Source: Micavibrio sp. UBA6139 (GTDB lineage: Bacteria; Pseudomonadota; Alphaproteobacteria; Micavibrionales; Micavibrionaceae). Taken from it: a stretch of 53,542 nucleotides of DNA. The position numbers and the translations under genes were made by a program. This document shows positions 42,888 through 50,897 of this stretch, piece after piece (positions within the stretch are counted from its first letter, which is position 1; each line of letters begins with the position of its first letter). Below the pieces are notes generated by a model, which searched no databases, was not told the origin of the DNA, and saw only the letters and a list, made by a program, of their open reading frames with translations. Location: assembly GCA_002423285.1 (NCBI GenBank), contig DIVF01000021.1:1-53542 (forward strand), in the 5' to 3' direction.

Positions 42888-43552
42888 GACGCTTCCCCGA
42901 CTGGCAGGCCGTATTGAACCGGGCGACCCTGTTCCAGCACGTTGGACAGGTCCAGTTTGAACATATCGGCAACCTGACGGGCGAATGTTTCGGCGTATTC
43001 GATGTTATCGGGGAAAAAGACCTTTTCCGTATCAATATCAAGGACCGCATAGCCATCGGCCTTGGCATGGTTAATCAGGATATTCATTTCCTGTTGCAGG
43101 CCGGTGATGTAATCCAGCTCAACCGATTTTTCGTGGTCACGGTTGCGGCCACGGATGCGGCGCAGCTGTTCCGCCGGGGAACATTTCAGGTTAATCAGCA
43201 GGTCTGGTTTGCCCAGTTTCCCTTCCAGATGGTCGAAACACTGGTTGATGATGTGCAGGGCTTCCGGGTCTTCATCGCGGAACAGCATATTGGTATAGGC
43301 ACGGACGTTCAAAACGGCCTGATCCAGTACGTTGATCTTATCAGCGCGTTCGAATTTTTTGATTTCATGAAATTTCGACAGCGCAAACCACATTTGCGAC
43401 GGAAAACGGAAATTTTCGGGGTCTTTGAAGCAATCCGCCAAAAAGGGATTGGTGTTCAGGTTTTCGTAAATGCAATTGAAGCCAATTTTGTCGAGGGCCT
43501 TACACAGGGTTGATTTCCCAATACCCAATCCGCCGACCAGTTCAATCCGCAT
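42878..43552 (-). CDS. Deoxynucleoside kinase-like P-loop protein (copy B)
   Basis: This 224-residue paralogue has P-loop GGLGIGKST (7-15), Glu30 in CIYENLNTNPFL, VLDQAVLNVRAYT (Asp77) and LID arginines RRIRGRNRDHE (131-141). I set the start at the ATG at 43552 (MRIELVGG) because GGGGAG lies 7 bases before it. The upstream GTG extension is not like the other copies. The ENxxxNPFL segment matches the ExxxxNPFL pattern of known deoxynucleoside kinases better than copy A does. There are 124 bases of non-coding sequence upstream, a possible promoter region. Confidence 0.78.
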   Translation of the reverse strand: MRIELVGGLGIGKSTLCKALDKIGFNCIYENLNTNPFLADCFKDPENFRFPSQMWFALSKFHEIKKFERADKINVLDQAVLNVRAYTNMLFRDEDPEALHIINQCFDHLEGKLGKPDLLINLKCSPAEQLRRIRGRNRDHEKSVELDYITGLQQEMNILINHAKADGYAVLDIDTEKVFFPDNIEYAETFARQVADMFKLDLSNVLEQGRPVQYGLPVGEASCA

Positions 43553-43676
43553 CGTTACGCTCCCCAAGCTCTTTTTATGTGTAGGCTTACGGGAGATAAC
43601 TCTAACCACTCATCGCGCCGCCCTCACCCTTAAATGGGTTAATGTCCACAGATAACGTCACGGGAAAATGGGGTTT

Positions 43677-44099
43677 TTATAACGCGACCGGTGCGCCAAC
43701 CGCATAGAGCCATTCCGGTGTCGGCAGGACCAGTTTGCGTTCCCTTGTATCGAACAGGCCGATGGTAAAAATTGCTTCGGCGCACACTTCACCGTCTTCG
43801 TTTTTCATGACCTGTTTCAGCAAACCAATTTTGCGGTCATAGGATTGCGTTTGGGTTTCAATGACGATGTTCTGGCGCAGGCACAATTCCTTCATGAATT
43901 TGATATTGCATTCAAGGATAGTTGGGCCAAGGCCCGTTTCCTTGATTTTCTTCATCCCAAAACCACGCGCAGTGATGAATTCCCAGCGGGCTTCTTCCAG
44001 AATTTGCAAATAGGTCGCGTTGTTCACATGCCCGAACGTATCCAGATGATGCTCCAGAATTGTATAGGGGTGGGTGAAGAGATCGAATTGATCGTTCAT
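43677..44099 (-). CDS. Acyl-CoA thioesterase (4HBT/YbgC-like hotdog protein)
   Basis: This 140-residue hotdog-fold protein has the thioesterase motif HLDTFGHVNNATYLQILEEARWEF, in which the Asp and His form the active-site pattern of 4HBT enzymes. The later MKELCLRQNIVIETQTQSYD strand region is also typical. A medium- or long-chain acyl-CoA substrate is likely but cannot be told. The start overlaps the third kinase gene by four bases (ATGA), so it is translationally coupled to it. Confidence 0.88.
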   Translation of the reverse strand: MNDQFDLFTHPYTILEHHLDTFGHVNNATYLQILEEARWEFITARGFGMKKIKETGLGPTILECNIKFMKELCLRQNIVIETQTQSYDRKIGLLKQVMKNEDGEVCAEAIFTIGLFDTRERKLVLPTPEWLYAVGAPVAL

Positions 44100-44698
44100 G
44101 CGCAGTAATCCATAATTTTTTGGATCATTTTAGCATTCAGTTTTAGAACGCTGCTTGTCGTGTCAATTTCCATGATCGGGCTGCGGGCTTGGGCCTTGAG
44201 CGTTTGGAAATAATCTTCGATGCGGTTGCCGAGCGCGTTTAGAAATTCTGCGCTGTGGCCCTGTTCAAAATCACGGCCTCGCAGTTTGATCCGGCGCAGC
44301 AATTCATCCGTATCACAGCGTAAATGAATGACGAGGTCTGGATCGCCGTAGGTTTTATACATTTTATTGATGGCGCGGTGTGTGCGGGCCATGTCTTTCG
44401 GCGATGTTTCGGACAAATAGAAATCGGCATAGGCCTTATCCACGGCCAAACAGTAATCAACAACGAAGGGCAATTCAGAATCTGATTGTTTGGCCTTGGC
44501 CACTTCTTCAAAGCGTTGCTTCAGGATGAATTTTTGCAGCAGCGGTTCATATCGCGCCGGGTCTTGCTGCGCCTTCAGGAAATATGGGTTGCCGGAAACA
44601 TCTTCACGCGCGATGGGAAAACCATACTGCGCGAACGCATCGCAAAGCGTGGATTTGCCCGAAGCAAGAATGCCGGAAACCTCAATACGCTTTGCCAT
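44096..44698 (-). CDS. Deoxynucleoside kinase-like P-loop protein (copy C)
   Basis: This 200-residue protein has P-loop SGILASGKST (8-17), EDVSGNPYFL (Glu32), VVDYCLAVDKAYA (Asp81) and LID arginines RRIKLRGRDFE (135-145). It is the most divergent of the three but keeps every active-site feature. It starts 7 bases before the end of pdhC and overlaps the thioesterase, so all are in one transcript with pyruvate dehydrogenase. Its substrate is unknown. Confidence 0.78.
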   Translation of the reverse strand: MAKRIEVSGILASGKSTLCDAFAQYGFPIAREDVSGNPYFLKAQQDPARYEPLLQKFILKQRFEEVAKAKQSDSELPFVVDYCLAVDKAYADFYLSETSPKDMARTHRAINKMYKTYGDPDLVIHLRCDTDELLRRIKLRGRDFEQGHSAEFLNALGNRIEDYFQTLKAQARSPIMEIDTTSSVLKLNAKMIQKIMDYCA

Positions 44699-44704
44699 GA
44701 TCCA

Positions 44705-45976
44705 TTACACCAGCATTGATACAGGGTTTTCGATGAAGCGTTTGAAGTGCTGCAGATATTCTGCACCAACCGCCCCATCAACCGCGCGGTGATCAACGGA
44801 CAATGTCACGGACATGACCGTGCCAACAGCCAATTGACCATTTTTCACGACAGGTTGTTGAATGCCCGCGCCAACGGCCAGAATACAGGCTTGTGGTGGG
44901 TTGATGATCGCGCCGAAATCCTTGATCCCGTACATGCCGAGGTTGGAAACGGAGAACGTCCCGCCCTGGAACTCAACGGGTTTCAATTTGCCTTCACGTG
45001 CACGGCCCGCCAAATCCTTCACTTCTTCTGAAATCTGGCGCAGGCCCTTTGTATGTGCGGCCTTTACAATCGGGGTGATCAGGCCGTTTGGTGTGGCAAC
45101 GGCCACGGAAATATCGGCGCTGTCATATTGCAAAATGGCGTTATCGGTCCATGCGACGTTGGCGGCGGGGTGTGCCATCAATGCCATTGCCGAAGCTTTG
45201 ACCACGAAATCATTGACCGAGAGTTTATAAACACCCTTCCCGTCTGCGTTTAGTTTTTCACGTGCTGCCAACAGATCATCGATTTGGCAATCAATGGTCA
45301 GATAGAAATGCGGAACAGTTTGTTTGGATTCCAGCAAGCGGCTGGCAACAATCTTTTTGATGCTGTTATTTGGAATTTCGGTGTAACCCATGCCCAGCAT
45401 ATCGGCCAGTTGTTTGGCGTCTGGACCGCTGCTCCGTACGGCCCCCTCACCCCGGCCCTCTCCCCGTTGGGGCGAGGGAGAAGATTGAGGTGCTTTTTGT
45501 AGGTCGTCTTTGACGATGCGGCCATGCGGGCCGGTGCCCTTGACGGTGGAAAGGTTGATGCCTTTTTCAGCAGCCATACGGCGGGCCAGTGGTGATGCAA
45601 AAACGCGGGTCCCTTTTTCAATGGCGGCTTGTTGTTGCACAGGTTTTTCCTCCTTAACGGGACTGGCCCCTTCTCCCCCGCGGGGAGAAGGTTGGGATGA
45701 GGGGGCTGCTGCCTTAATATCACCCGCCGTTTCACCCTCCTCAAGCAACACAGCAATCGGTGTATTGACCGCAACACCTTCTGTGCCCTCAGCAACCAGA
45801 ATCTTACCGATGATTCCTTCATCAACGGCTTCGACTTCCATCGTTGCTTTATCGGTTTCGATTTCGGCAATAACGTCACCCGCCTTTACCTTGTCGCCTT
45901 CCTTCTTTGTCCAACGGGCCAGTTTCCCTTCGGTCATGGTTGGGGACAGCGCAGGCATTGTGATTTGAATAGGCAT
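44705..45976 (-). CDS. pdhC: Pyruvate dehydrogenase E2 (dihydrolipoyl acetyltransferase)
   Basis: This core subunit of the pyruvate dehydrogenase complex has 423 residues. A lipoyl domain (1-78) carries the lipoylated Lys43 in ETDKATME. A linker follows, then a peripheral subunit-binding domain (about 125-160, FASPLARRMAAEKGI) and a second linker. The catalytic domain has the active-site motif SVDHRAVDGA. Both linkers contain translated copies of a GC-rich palindromic repeat (residues about 91-103 and 163-180, reading SSQPSPRGGEG and SSPSPQRGEGRGEG). It follows pdhB by 16 bases. Confidence 0.97.
   Translation of the reverse strand: MPIQITMPALSPTMTEGKLARWTKKEGDKVKAGDVIAEIETDKATMEVEAVDEGIIGKILVAEGTEGVAVNTPIAVLLEEGETAGDIKAAAPSSQPSPRGGEGASPVKEEKPVQQQAAIEKGTRVFASPLARRMAAEKGINLSTVKGTGPHGRIVKDDLQKAPQSSPSPQRGEGRGEGAVRSSGPDAKQLADMLGMGYTEIPNNSIKKIVASRLLESKQTVPHFYLTIDCQIDDLLAAREKLNADGKGVYKLSVNDFVVKASAMALMAHPAANVAWTDNAILQYDSADISVAVATPNGLITPIVKAAHTKGLRQISEEVKDLAGRAREGKLKPVEFQGGTFSVSNLGMYGIKDFGAIINPPQACILAVGAGIQQPVVKNGQLAVGTVMSVTLSVDHRAVDGAVGAEYLQHFKRFIENPVSMLV
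45443..45490. repeat. Palindromic repeat inside pdhC, linker 2
   Basis: The core CCCTCTCCCC..GGGGCGAGGG is nearly self-complementary and is flanked by a CCCCTCACCCC arm. It is related to the pair after mazG. Read on the minus strand it is in frame and encodes a serine/proline/glycine/arginine-rich stretch between the subunit-binding and catalytic domains. Confidence 0.75.
45667..45706. repeat. Palindromic repeat inside pdhC, linker 1
   Basis: The core CCTTCTCCCCC..GGGGAGAAGG is self-complementary and followed by GGGATGAGGGGG. It has the same family unit as the copies at 24747-24850 and 45443-45490, with changes that keep the hairpin. Read on the minus strand it encodes SSQPSPRGGEG between the lipoyl and subunit-binding domains. 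Confidence 0.75.
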
Positions 45977-45992
45977 CGTTTTCTTCTCTATC

Positions 45993-47414
45993 TTATTTGT
46001 AGCAAACCTGTTTCACGACATGAACGATTTCATCGATCTGAGGCAAGGCCAATTTTTCAAGGCCTGCGGCATATGGCATCGGAACATCGGCACCGCAAAC
46101 ACGGCGGACCGGAGCATCCAGATAATCGAATGCGTGTTCGTTGATAAGGGCGGCGATTTCGGCACCGATACCGGCAAATGCCCAACCTTCTTCAACGCTG
46201 ACGATGCGGTTGGTTTTTTTGACCGATTCAATGATGGTGTAACGATCGAGTGGGCGGATGGTACGCAGATTGATAACTTCGGCACTGATGCCCTGTTCTG
46301 CCAGTTTTTCGGCGGCTTCCAGTGCTTTACCGACCATGATGGAGAAGGCAACAATTGTAACATCTGTCCCGGCGCGTTCAATTTTGGCGCGACCGATTGG
46401 AATGACAAAATCTTCATCCGTTGGCACTTCAAAACTTTGCCCGTAGAGGATTTCGTTTTCGAGAACGACAACAGGGTTCGGATCACGGATCGCGGCCTTC
46501 ATCAGACCCTTTGCATCCGCACCAGACCATGGCGCAACAACCTTCAGACCCGGAATATGGCCGTACCAGGATGAATATTCCTGAGAATGCTGGGCACCAA
46601 CGCGGGCCGCAGCACCGTTTGGGCCACGGAATACGATCGGGCAACCGAGCTGACCACCCGCCATATACAATGTTTTGGCGGCAGAGTTGATGATGTGGTC
46701 AATCGCCTGCATCGCGAAGTTCATCGTCATGAATTCAACGATTGGCTTTAAACCTTTAAACGCAGAACCAACGGCCAGACCGGCAAAACCGTGTTCGGTA
46801 ATTGGTGTATCAATCACGCGGTCCGGGCCGAATTCATCCAGCATCCCTTGGGAAATTTTATAAGCGCCCTGATATTGCGCGACTTCCTCACCCATCAGAT
46901 AAACGGCCTTATCACGGCGCATTTCTTCGGACATACCGGCGCGCAATGCTTCACGCACCGTCATTGTTTCTGTGGCGGTAAAGGATGCTTCATCGAAAGG
47001 TGGTGGTTCAATGACCACGCCTTGCGCGTATAAAATATCGCGGTTTTCAATGTGCTTCCCGGCATGTTGTTCGGCATTGGCCGTGGCAACAACGCCCGGC
47101 GCATCCGGTGTCGATGGGATGCAGGCGATACTTGGTGTGGCGACAGGTGCGTTTGCGGCACTGGCGTCTTCGCCCTCTTCCAACAGCAAGGCGATTGGTG
47201 TGTTAACGGCAACATTTTCAGTGCCTTCCGCAATCAGGAATTTGCCGATTTTGCCTTCATCGACGGCTTCGACTTCCATGGTGGCTTTATCGGTTTCAAT
47301 TTCGGCGATGACATCGCCGGGCTTTACCATGTCGCCTTCTTTTTTGGTCCAGCGGGCCAGTTTGCCTTCGGTCATGGTCGGGCTGAGGGCGGGCATCAGG
47401 ATTTGAGTTGTCAT
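45993..47414 (-). CDS. pdhB: Pyruvate dehydrogenase E1 beta with N-terminal lipoyl domain
   Basis: This beta subunit of E1 has 473 residues. The first 78 or so form a lipoyl domain nearly identical to that of pdhC, with Lys43 in ETDKATME. After an alanine/proline-rich linker comes the E1-beta body, with the REALRAGMSEEMRRD start, GEEVAQYQGAYK, the TPITEHGFAGLAVG segment and the VSVEEGWAFAGIGAEI end. A lipoyl domain on E1 beta is a known trait of alphaproteobacterial complexes. It lies 4 bases after ridA. Confidence 0.97.
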   Translation of the reverse strand: MTTQILMPALSPTMTEGKLARWTKKEGDMVKPGDVIAEIETDKATMEVEAVDEGKIGKFLIAEGTENVAVNTPIALLLEEGEDASAANAPVATPSIACIPSTPDAPGVVATANAEQHAGKHIENRDILYAQGVVIEPPPFDEASFTATETMTVREALRAGMSEEMRRDKAVYLMGEEVAQYQGAYKISQGMLDEFGPDRVIDTPITEHGFAGLAVGSAFKGLKPIVEFMTMNFAMQAIDHIINSAAKTLYMAGGQLGCPIVFRGPNGAAARVGAQHSQEYSSWYGHIPGLKVVAPWSGADAKGLMKAAIRDPNPVVVLENEILYGQSFEVPTDEDFVIPIGRAKIERAGTDVTIVAFSIMVGKALEAAEKLAEQGISAEVINLRTIRPLDRYTIIESVKKTNRIVSVEEGWAFAGIGAEIAALINEHAFDYLDAPVRRVCGADVPMPYAAGLEKLALPQIDEIVHVVKQVCYK

Positions 47415-47418
47415 GGTT

Positions 47419-47775
47419 TTACTCCTTCACAGCGGCAACAAGGGCCACTTCGACATTAAAATCAGGGGCAACGAGTTTTGCTTCGACACAGGCACGCGCC
47501 GGGGCTTTGCCTTCCGGCACCCACGCATCCCAAACGGCGTTGAACTCGGCAAAATCCTTTAGGTCAGACAGCCAGACCGTTGCATAGAGCATGTGGTCTT
47601 TATCGCTGCCCGAAGACAAAAGGTATTTTTCAAGCGACTGCAAAACTTCCGTCGTTTGTTCGGTAATTGATTGACCACGCGTTTGCAGTGGAACCTGACC
47701 GGCAATATAAATTGTCGGTCCGTGTTTCACGCACTGGCTGAGGCGTTGGTTGGTATCGGTTCTGGTTATGGTCAT
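47419..47775 (-). CDS. RidA family enamine/imine deaminase
   Basis: This 118-residue trimer-forming protein would hydrolyse reactive enamines and imines such as 2-aminoacrylate. The catalytic-type arginine is in ARACVEAKLV, and the GQVPLQTRG strand and LSDLKDFAEFNAVW helix are typical. It lies between pdhA and pdhB with 3- and 4-base gaps, so all three are one operon. A protective role for pyruvate metabolism or PLP enzymes is possible but is inference. Confidence 0.9.
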   Translation of the reverse strand: MTITRTDTNQRLSQCVKHGPTIYIAGQVPLQTRGQSITEQTTEVLQSLEKYLLSSGSDKDHMLYATVWLSDLKDFAEFNAVWDAWVPEGKAPARACVEAKLVAPDFNVEVALVAAVKE

Positions 47776-47778
47776 GGC

Positions 47779-48798
47779 TTATACTTCAACCAAGATATCA
47801 GTCCAAAGTTCAGCAGCATCCGGTTCCGGCGATTGTTGCGCGAATTCGGCGGCTTCTGTTACGATTTCCTTGACCTCTTTTTCAATCGGTTTCAGGTCAG
47901 CCTCAGCCACACCTTCTGCCATCAGGATTTTTACGATGCCTTCGATTGGATCGCGGTTGGTTTTGTAATCTTCAACCTCTTCCTTGCTGCGGTATTTAGC
48001 AGGATCGGACATGGAGTGACCACGGTAGCGATAGGTCATGATTTCCATCAAATATGGGCCGTTGCCGGAACGAACGTAATCGAGAGCTTGGCGGGCTGCG
48101 GCCTGTACGGTCAAAACATTCATACCATCAACACGTTCCCCCGGAATGCCGTAGGGTTCGCCGCGACGATAGAGATCACCCGCAGCATGGCGTGCGTTGC
48201 TGGTCCCCATCGCGTAGCCGTTATTTTCGATGACGAACAGAACGGGCAATTTCCAAAGGGCTGCCATGTTCATGGCTTCATAAAGCTGGCCCTGATTGGC
48301 GGAACCGTCACCCATATAGGTGACAGCAACACCGCCATCATTGTTGTATTTATGCGCAAACGCCAAACCGGAACCAAGCGATGCCGACGCGCCAACGATA
48401 CCGTGACCACCGAAGAAATTCTTTTCGCGGCTAAACATGTGCATGGAACCGCCCTTGCCTTGGGAATAACCGCCACGGCGACCAGTCAGTTCGGCCATAA
48501 CGCCCTTTGCTTCCATCCCGCAGGCCAGCATATGGCCGTGGTCACGATAGGTCGTGATGACGGAATCTTGCGGCAGTTGCATGGATTGAATGCCGGTGAC
48601 GACGGCTTCCTGACCGATATACAAATGGCAGAAGCCCCCAATCAGGCCCATGCCGTAAAGCTGCCCGGCTTTTTCTTCAAAGCGGCGGATCAGCAGCATG
48701 TCCCGGTAGAGTTTCTTCAGTTCTTCTACGGTTGGTTTGGGCGCAGAATTGGATAAATCCTTGAGTTTCTGTACCTTGGAATCTTTTTGAGAAGCCAT
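47779..48798 (-). CDS. pdhA: Pyruvate dehydrogenase E1 alpha
   Basis: This thiamine-diphosphate subunit decarboxylates pyruvate. The 339-residue protein has the ThDP motif GDGSANQGQLYEAMNMAALW to VIENN and a YRDHGHML segment. The phosphorylation-loop-like region TYRYRGHSMSDPAKYR is present. It is the first gene of the - strand pyruvate dehydrogenase cluster. It is divergent from metA, with 155 bases between that should carry its promoter. Confidence 0.97.
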   Translation of the reverse strand: MASQKDSKVQKLKDLSNSAPKPTVEELKKLYRDMLLIRRFEEKAGQLYGMGLIGGFCHLYIGQEAVVTGIQSMQLPQDSVITTYRDHGHMLACGMEAKGVMAELTGRRGGYSQGKGGSMHMFSREKNFFGGHGIVGASASLGSGLAFAHKYNNDGGVAVTYMGDGSANQGQLYEAMNMAALWKLPVLFVIENNGYAMGTSNARHAAGDLYRRGEPYGIPGERVDGMNVLTVQAAARQALDYVRSGNGPYLMEIMTYRYRGHSMSDPAKYRSKEEVEDYKTNRDPIEGIVKILMAEGVAEADLKPIEKEVKEIVTEAAEFAQQSPEPDAAELWTDILVEV

Positions 48799-48953
48799 TG
48801 TCTGCCTTTAAAAGTCGGTTGAAAACGCTGGCCTTTGATACACCTTTTCCCCCATGGATTCCAGAAGAATTGGCCGATTTGCTGCGGTGCAAAATGTTCT
48901 TGTGTTCACATAAGTATTCCGTCAGGTTTAAAACAGATTGAAAGGAGAAATTG

Positions 48954-50015
48954 ATGCCGCTCGTCCGCAACTCGCGCTTGCCCACCTTCACCCGCCTGAA
49001 GCATGAAGGCCGGATCGTTCTGGAACCGGAACGTGTTTCCGCGCAGGAAATCCGTGAACTCCATATCGGGTTTTTGAACATGATGCCGGATGCGGCCTTG
49101 GAAGCGACTGAGCGCCAGTTTTTCCGCCTGATCGGGGAAAGCAACGCGATTGTGCAAATCCACATCCACCCCTTTACCCTGCCCGTCATCCCGCGCAGCG
49201 CGGAAACGCAAGCCTATCTGGACACACATTACGAAACCATCGACCAGATTAAAGCCGATGGTTTGGATGCGCTGGTCATCACCGGGGCCAATGCCGAACA
49301 CGGCGTACAGGACCGCAAAAACGATCAATACTGGGAACCATTAAAGGACATTCTGGAATGGGCGAATGATAATGTCACATCGACATTATGTTCATGCCTG
49401 TCCAGCCACGCGGCCCTCACCTATCTTTACGGCGAACCGCCGCAATGGCGTGAAGATAAACGCTGGGGTGTGTTCCGGCACAAGGTTTTAGATTCCAGCC
49501 ACCCCATTTTACGCGGCATGAATACATCCTTCGATGTCCCCCATTCCCGCAACAGCGAAATCAGCCGCAGCCAGTTTGAAAAGGCTGGAATGCGCGTTCT
49601 GGTCGAAAGCCCCGATGTTGGCGTACACATGGCGACATCCGCCGATGGGTTCCGCTTGATCTGTTTTCAGGGGCACCCGGAATACGACATGTTCAGCTTG
49701 CTGAAAGAATACCGCCGTGAAGTGGCGCGGTTTATCAGCGGCACGCGCAGCGATTATCCACCCTTCCCCGATAATTATTTCAGCGATGCCGCCAAGACCA
49801 TCGCCGCCGATTACAAACAAGCGATTTTAAACGGCCAGATGGAATTGGAATTCCCTGAACACGATATTGCAGCCCAGTTGGAAAACACATGGACCGACAG
49901 TGCGCGTTCGGCGATTGCGACCTGGATCGGCCTTGTTTACCAGACGACCCATGTGGACCGTAAAAAGCCGTTTATGGATGGGATTGACCCGGAAAATCCG
50001 TTGGGTCTGCTGTAA
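48954..50015 (+). CDS. metA: Homoserine O-acyltransferase, MetA family
   Basis: This enzyme activates homoserine for methionine synthesis. The 353-residue protein has the glutamine-amidotransferase-like HTS fold. The nucleophile cysteine is in LCSCLSSHAAL, and the catalytic histidine is in FQGHPEYDM. The block ITGANAEHG that precedes it differs from the E. coli form (TGAPLG), so whether acetyl- or succinyl-CoA is used cannot be told. Start ATG at 48954 has AAAGGAG about 6 bases upstream and is preferred over the TTG immediately before it. Confidence 0.88.
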   Translation: MPLVRNSRLPTFTRLKHEGRIVLEPERVSAQEIRELHIGFLNMMPDAALEATERQFFRLIGESNAIVQIHIHPFTLPVIPRSAETQAYLDTHYETIDQIKADGLDALVITGANAEHGVQDRKNDQYWEPLKDILEWANDNVTSTLCSCLSSHAALTYLYGEPPQWREDKRWGVFRHKVLDSSHPILRGMNTSFDVPHSRNSEISRSQFEKAGMRVLVESPDVGVHMATSADGFRLICFQGHPEYDMFSLLKEYRREVARFISGTRSDYPPFPDNYFSDAAKTIAADYKQAILNGQMELEFPEHDIAAQLENTWTDSARSAIATWIGLVYQTTHVDRKKPFMDGIDPENPLGLL

Positions 50016-50060
50016 ACCCCACTATTTGAAATATTTATGGCCCTTAAGGTACATTCCCTT

Positions 50061-50375
50061 TTAATTCGGCAGAATAACGACGTGTTCGTCGTCACGGGCA
50101 AAACCCAATACAACGCGGGCGCGTTCTTCCAGCAAATCAGGATCAATCGAACCGGGGCGCAGTTTGATAACGCGCGCTTCCAGTTGTTCACGCTTCACAC
50201 GGGTTTGTTCGTATTCGGCCGTTGTGCGCGTGATGGATTGCTCCAAGGAGCCATAGCGGAACTTGCTGCGCTCACCCATGACAACGTGATATGTGAAATA
50301 AGCGCATAGACATAGACCAATAATGGTCAGAATGTTCTGCCTTACCACATAACGCTGTTCGATGAGTCTCTTCAT
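50061..50375 (-). CDS. ftsB: FtsB/DivIC-type septum formation initiator
   Basis: This is a small bitopic division protein of 104 residues. A membrane helix near 15-34 (NILTIIGLCLCAYFTYHVV) is followed by a coiled coil (about 42-72) and the typical C-terminus IDPDLLEERARVVLGFA. It would form the FtsB-FtsL-FtsQ complex in the divisome. In alphaproteobacteria it usually lies between eno and pdhA. Here metA and an unknown gene have been added around it. Confidence 0.9.
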   Translation of the reverse strand: MKRLIEQRYVVRQNILTIIGLCLCAYFTYHVVMGERSKFRYGSLEQSITRTTAEYEQTRVKREQLEARVIKLRPGSIDPDLLEERARVVLGFARDDEHVVILPN

Positions 50376-50565
50376 TCGTTCATTGAATCATATCTGATTC
50401 CGGTAATCAATCGGATTTTTAGAACCGAATCAATTAGATGGTCACTCTTCGCCTAAGCGATTCAAACGACTCACAAATCGCACCGCACCATAGGCCGCCC
50501 TTGCAATGCGAACCCCATCCCCCTAGTTTTCCGCAATAAGAAACAAGAATGATAGCGAGGACACT

Positions 50566-50823
50566 ATGGACAAAAACATTCAATCCCTAACGCAGATTTT
50601 CGGCAGATTTAGCGGCCAAACAATTCTCAACCCAAACCGCATGACATGTGATGTCGATACGGTTCTGGAAGAAATTTGCGCAGAAGCAGAACAACACGGT
50701 CTGGAAGTGCTGGTTGAATATCCCGGCGCACAAAACATCCCGGATAGCCGTCAGGATCGCCTGCGCGTGGAACTCAATAATGATCGCGGCACATTCAAGG
50801 TTCGCGACTTCAGAATTGGCTAA
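50566..50823 (+). CDS. Small protein of unknown function
   Basis: This 85-residue cytoplasmic protein has no recognised family. It has a helix with CDVDTVLEEICAEAEQHGL and beta strands EVLVEYPG and RLRVELNNDRGTFKV. A good ribosome site, GAGGA, lies 5 bases before the ATG. The gene stands alone between ftsB and the shared terminator of enolase. Confidence 0.7.
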   Translation: MDKNIQSLTQIFGRFSGQTILNPNRMTCDVDTVLEEICAEAEQHGLEVLVEYPGAQNIPDSRQDRLRVELNNDRGTFKVRDFRIG

Positions 50824-50844
50824 TCACCAGACAAAAACTAAAAA

Positions 50845-50880
50845 CAAAAAAGCCCGTCACAATGATGACGGGCTTTTTTG
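50845..50880. terminator. Bidirectional intrinsic terminator (85-residue gene/eno)
   Basis: Two perfect 15-base arms (50845-50859 and 50866-50880) with core GCCCGTCA/TGACGGGC and T6/A6 ends enclose a 6-base loop. It ends the + strand small gene and the - strand enolase. Confidence 0.92.
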
Positions 50881-50897
50881 TTGGTGAATTTAATGGC

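Noticed and set aside
42914..43513. Open frame of 199 codons on the + strand
   Set aside because: It is antisense to kinase copy B, whose P-loop and LID motifs are clear.
47671..48756. Open frame of 361 codons on the + strand
   Set aside because: It lies opposite pdhA and ridA, both strongly supported by motifs. It has no recognisable domain and its sequence pattern is that of an antisense shadow.
48799..48953. SAM-binding riboswitch upstream of metA
   Set aside because: I looked for the SAM-II core motifs and did not find them. The leader shows only a plain ribosome site.
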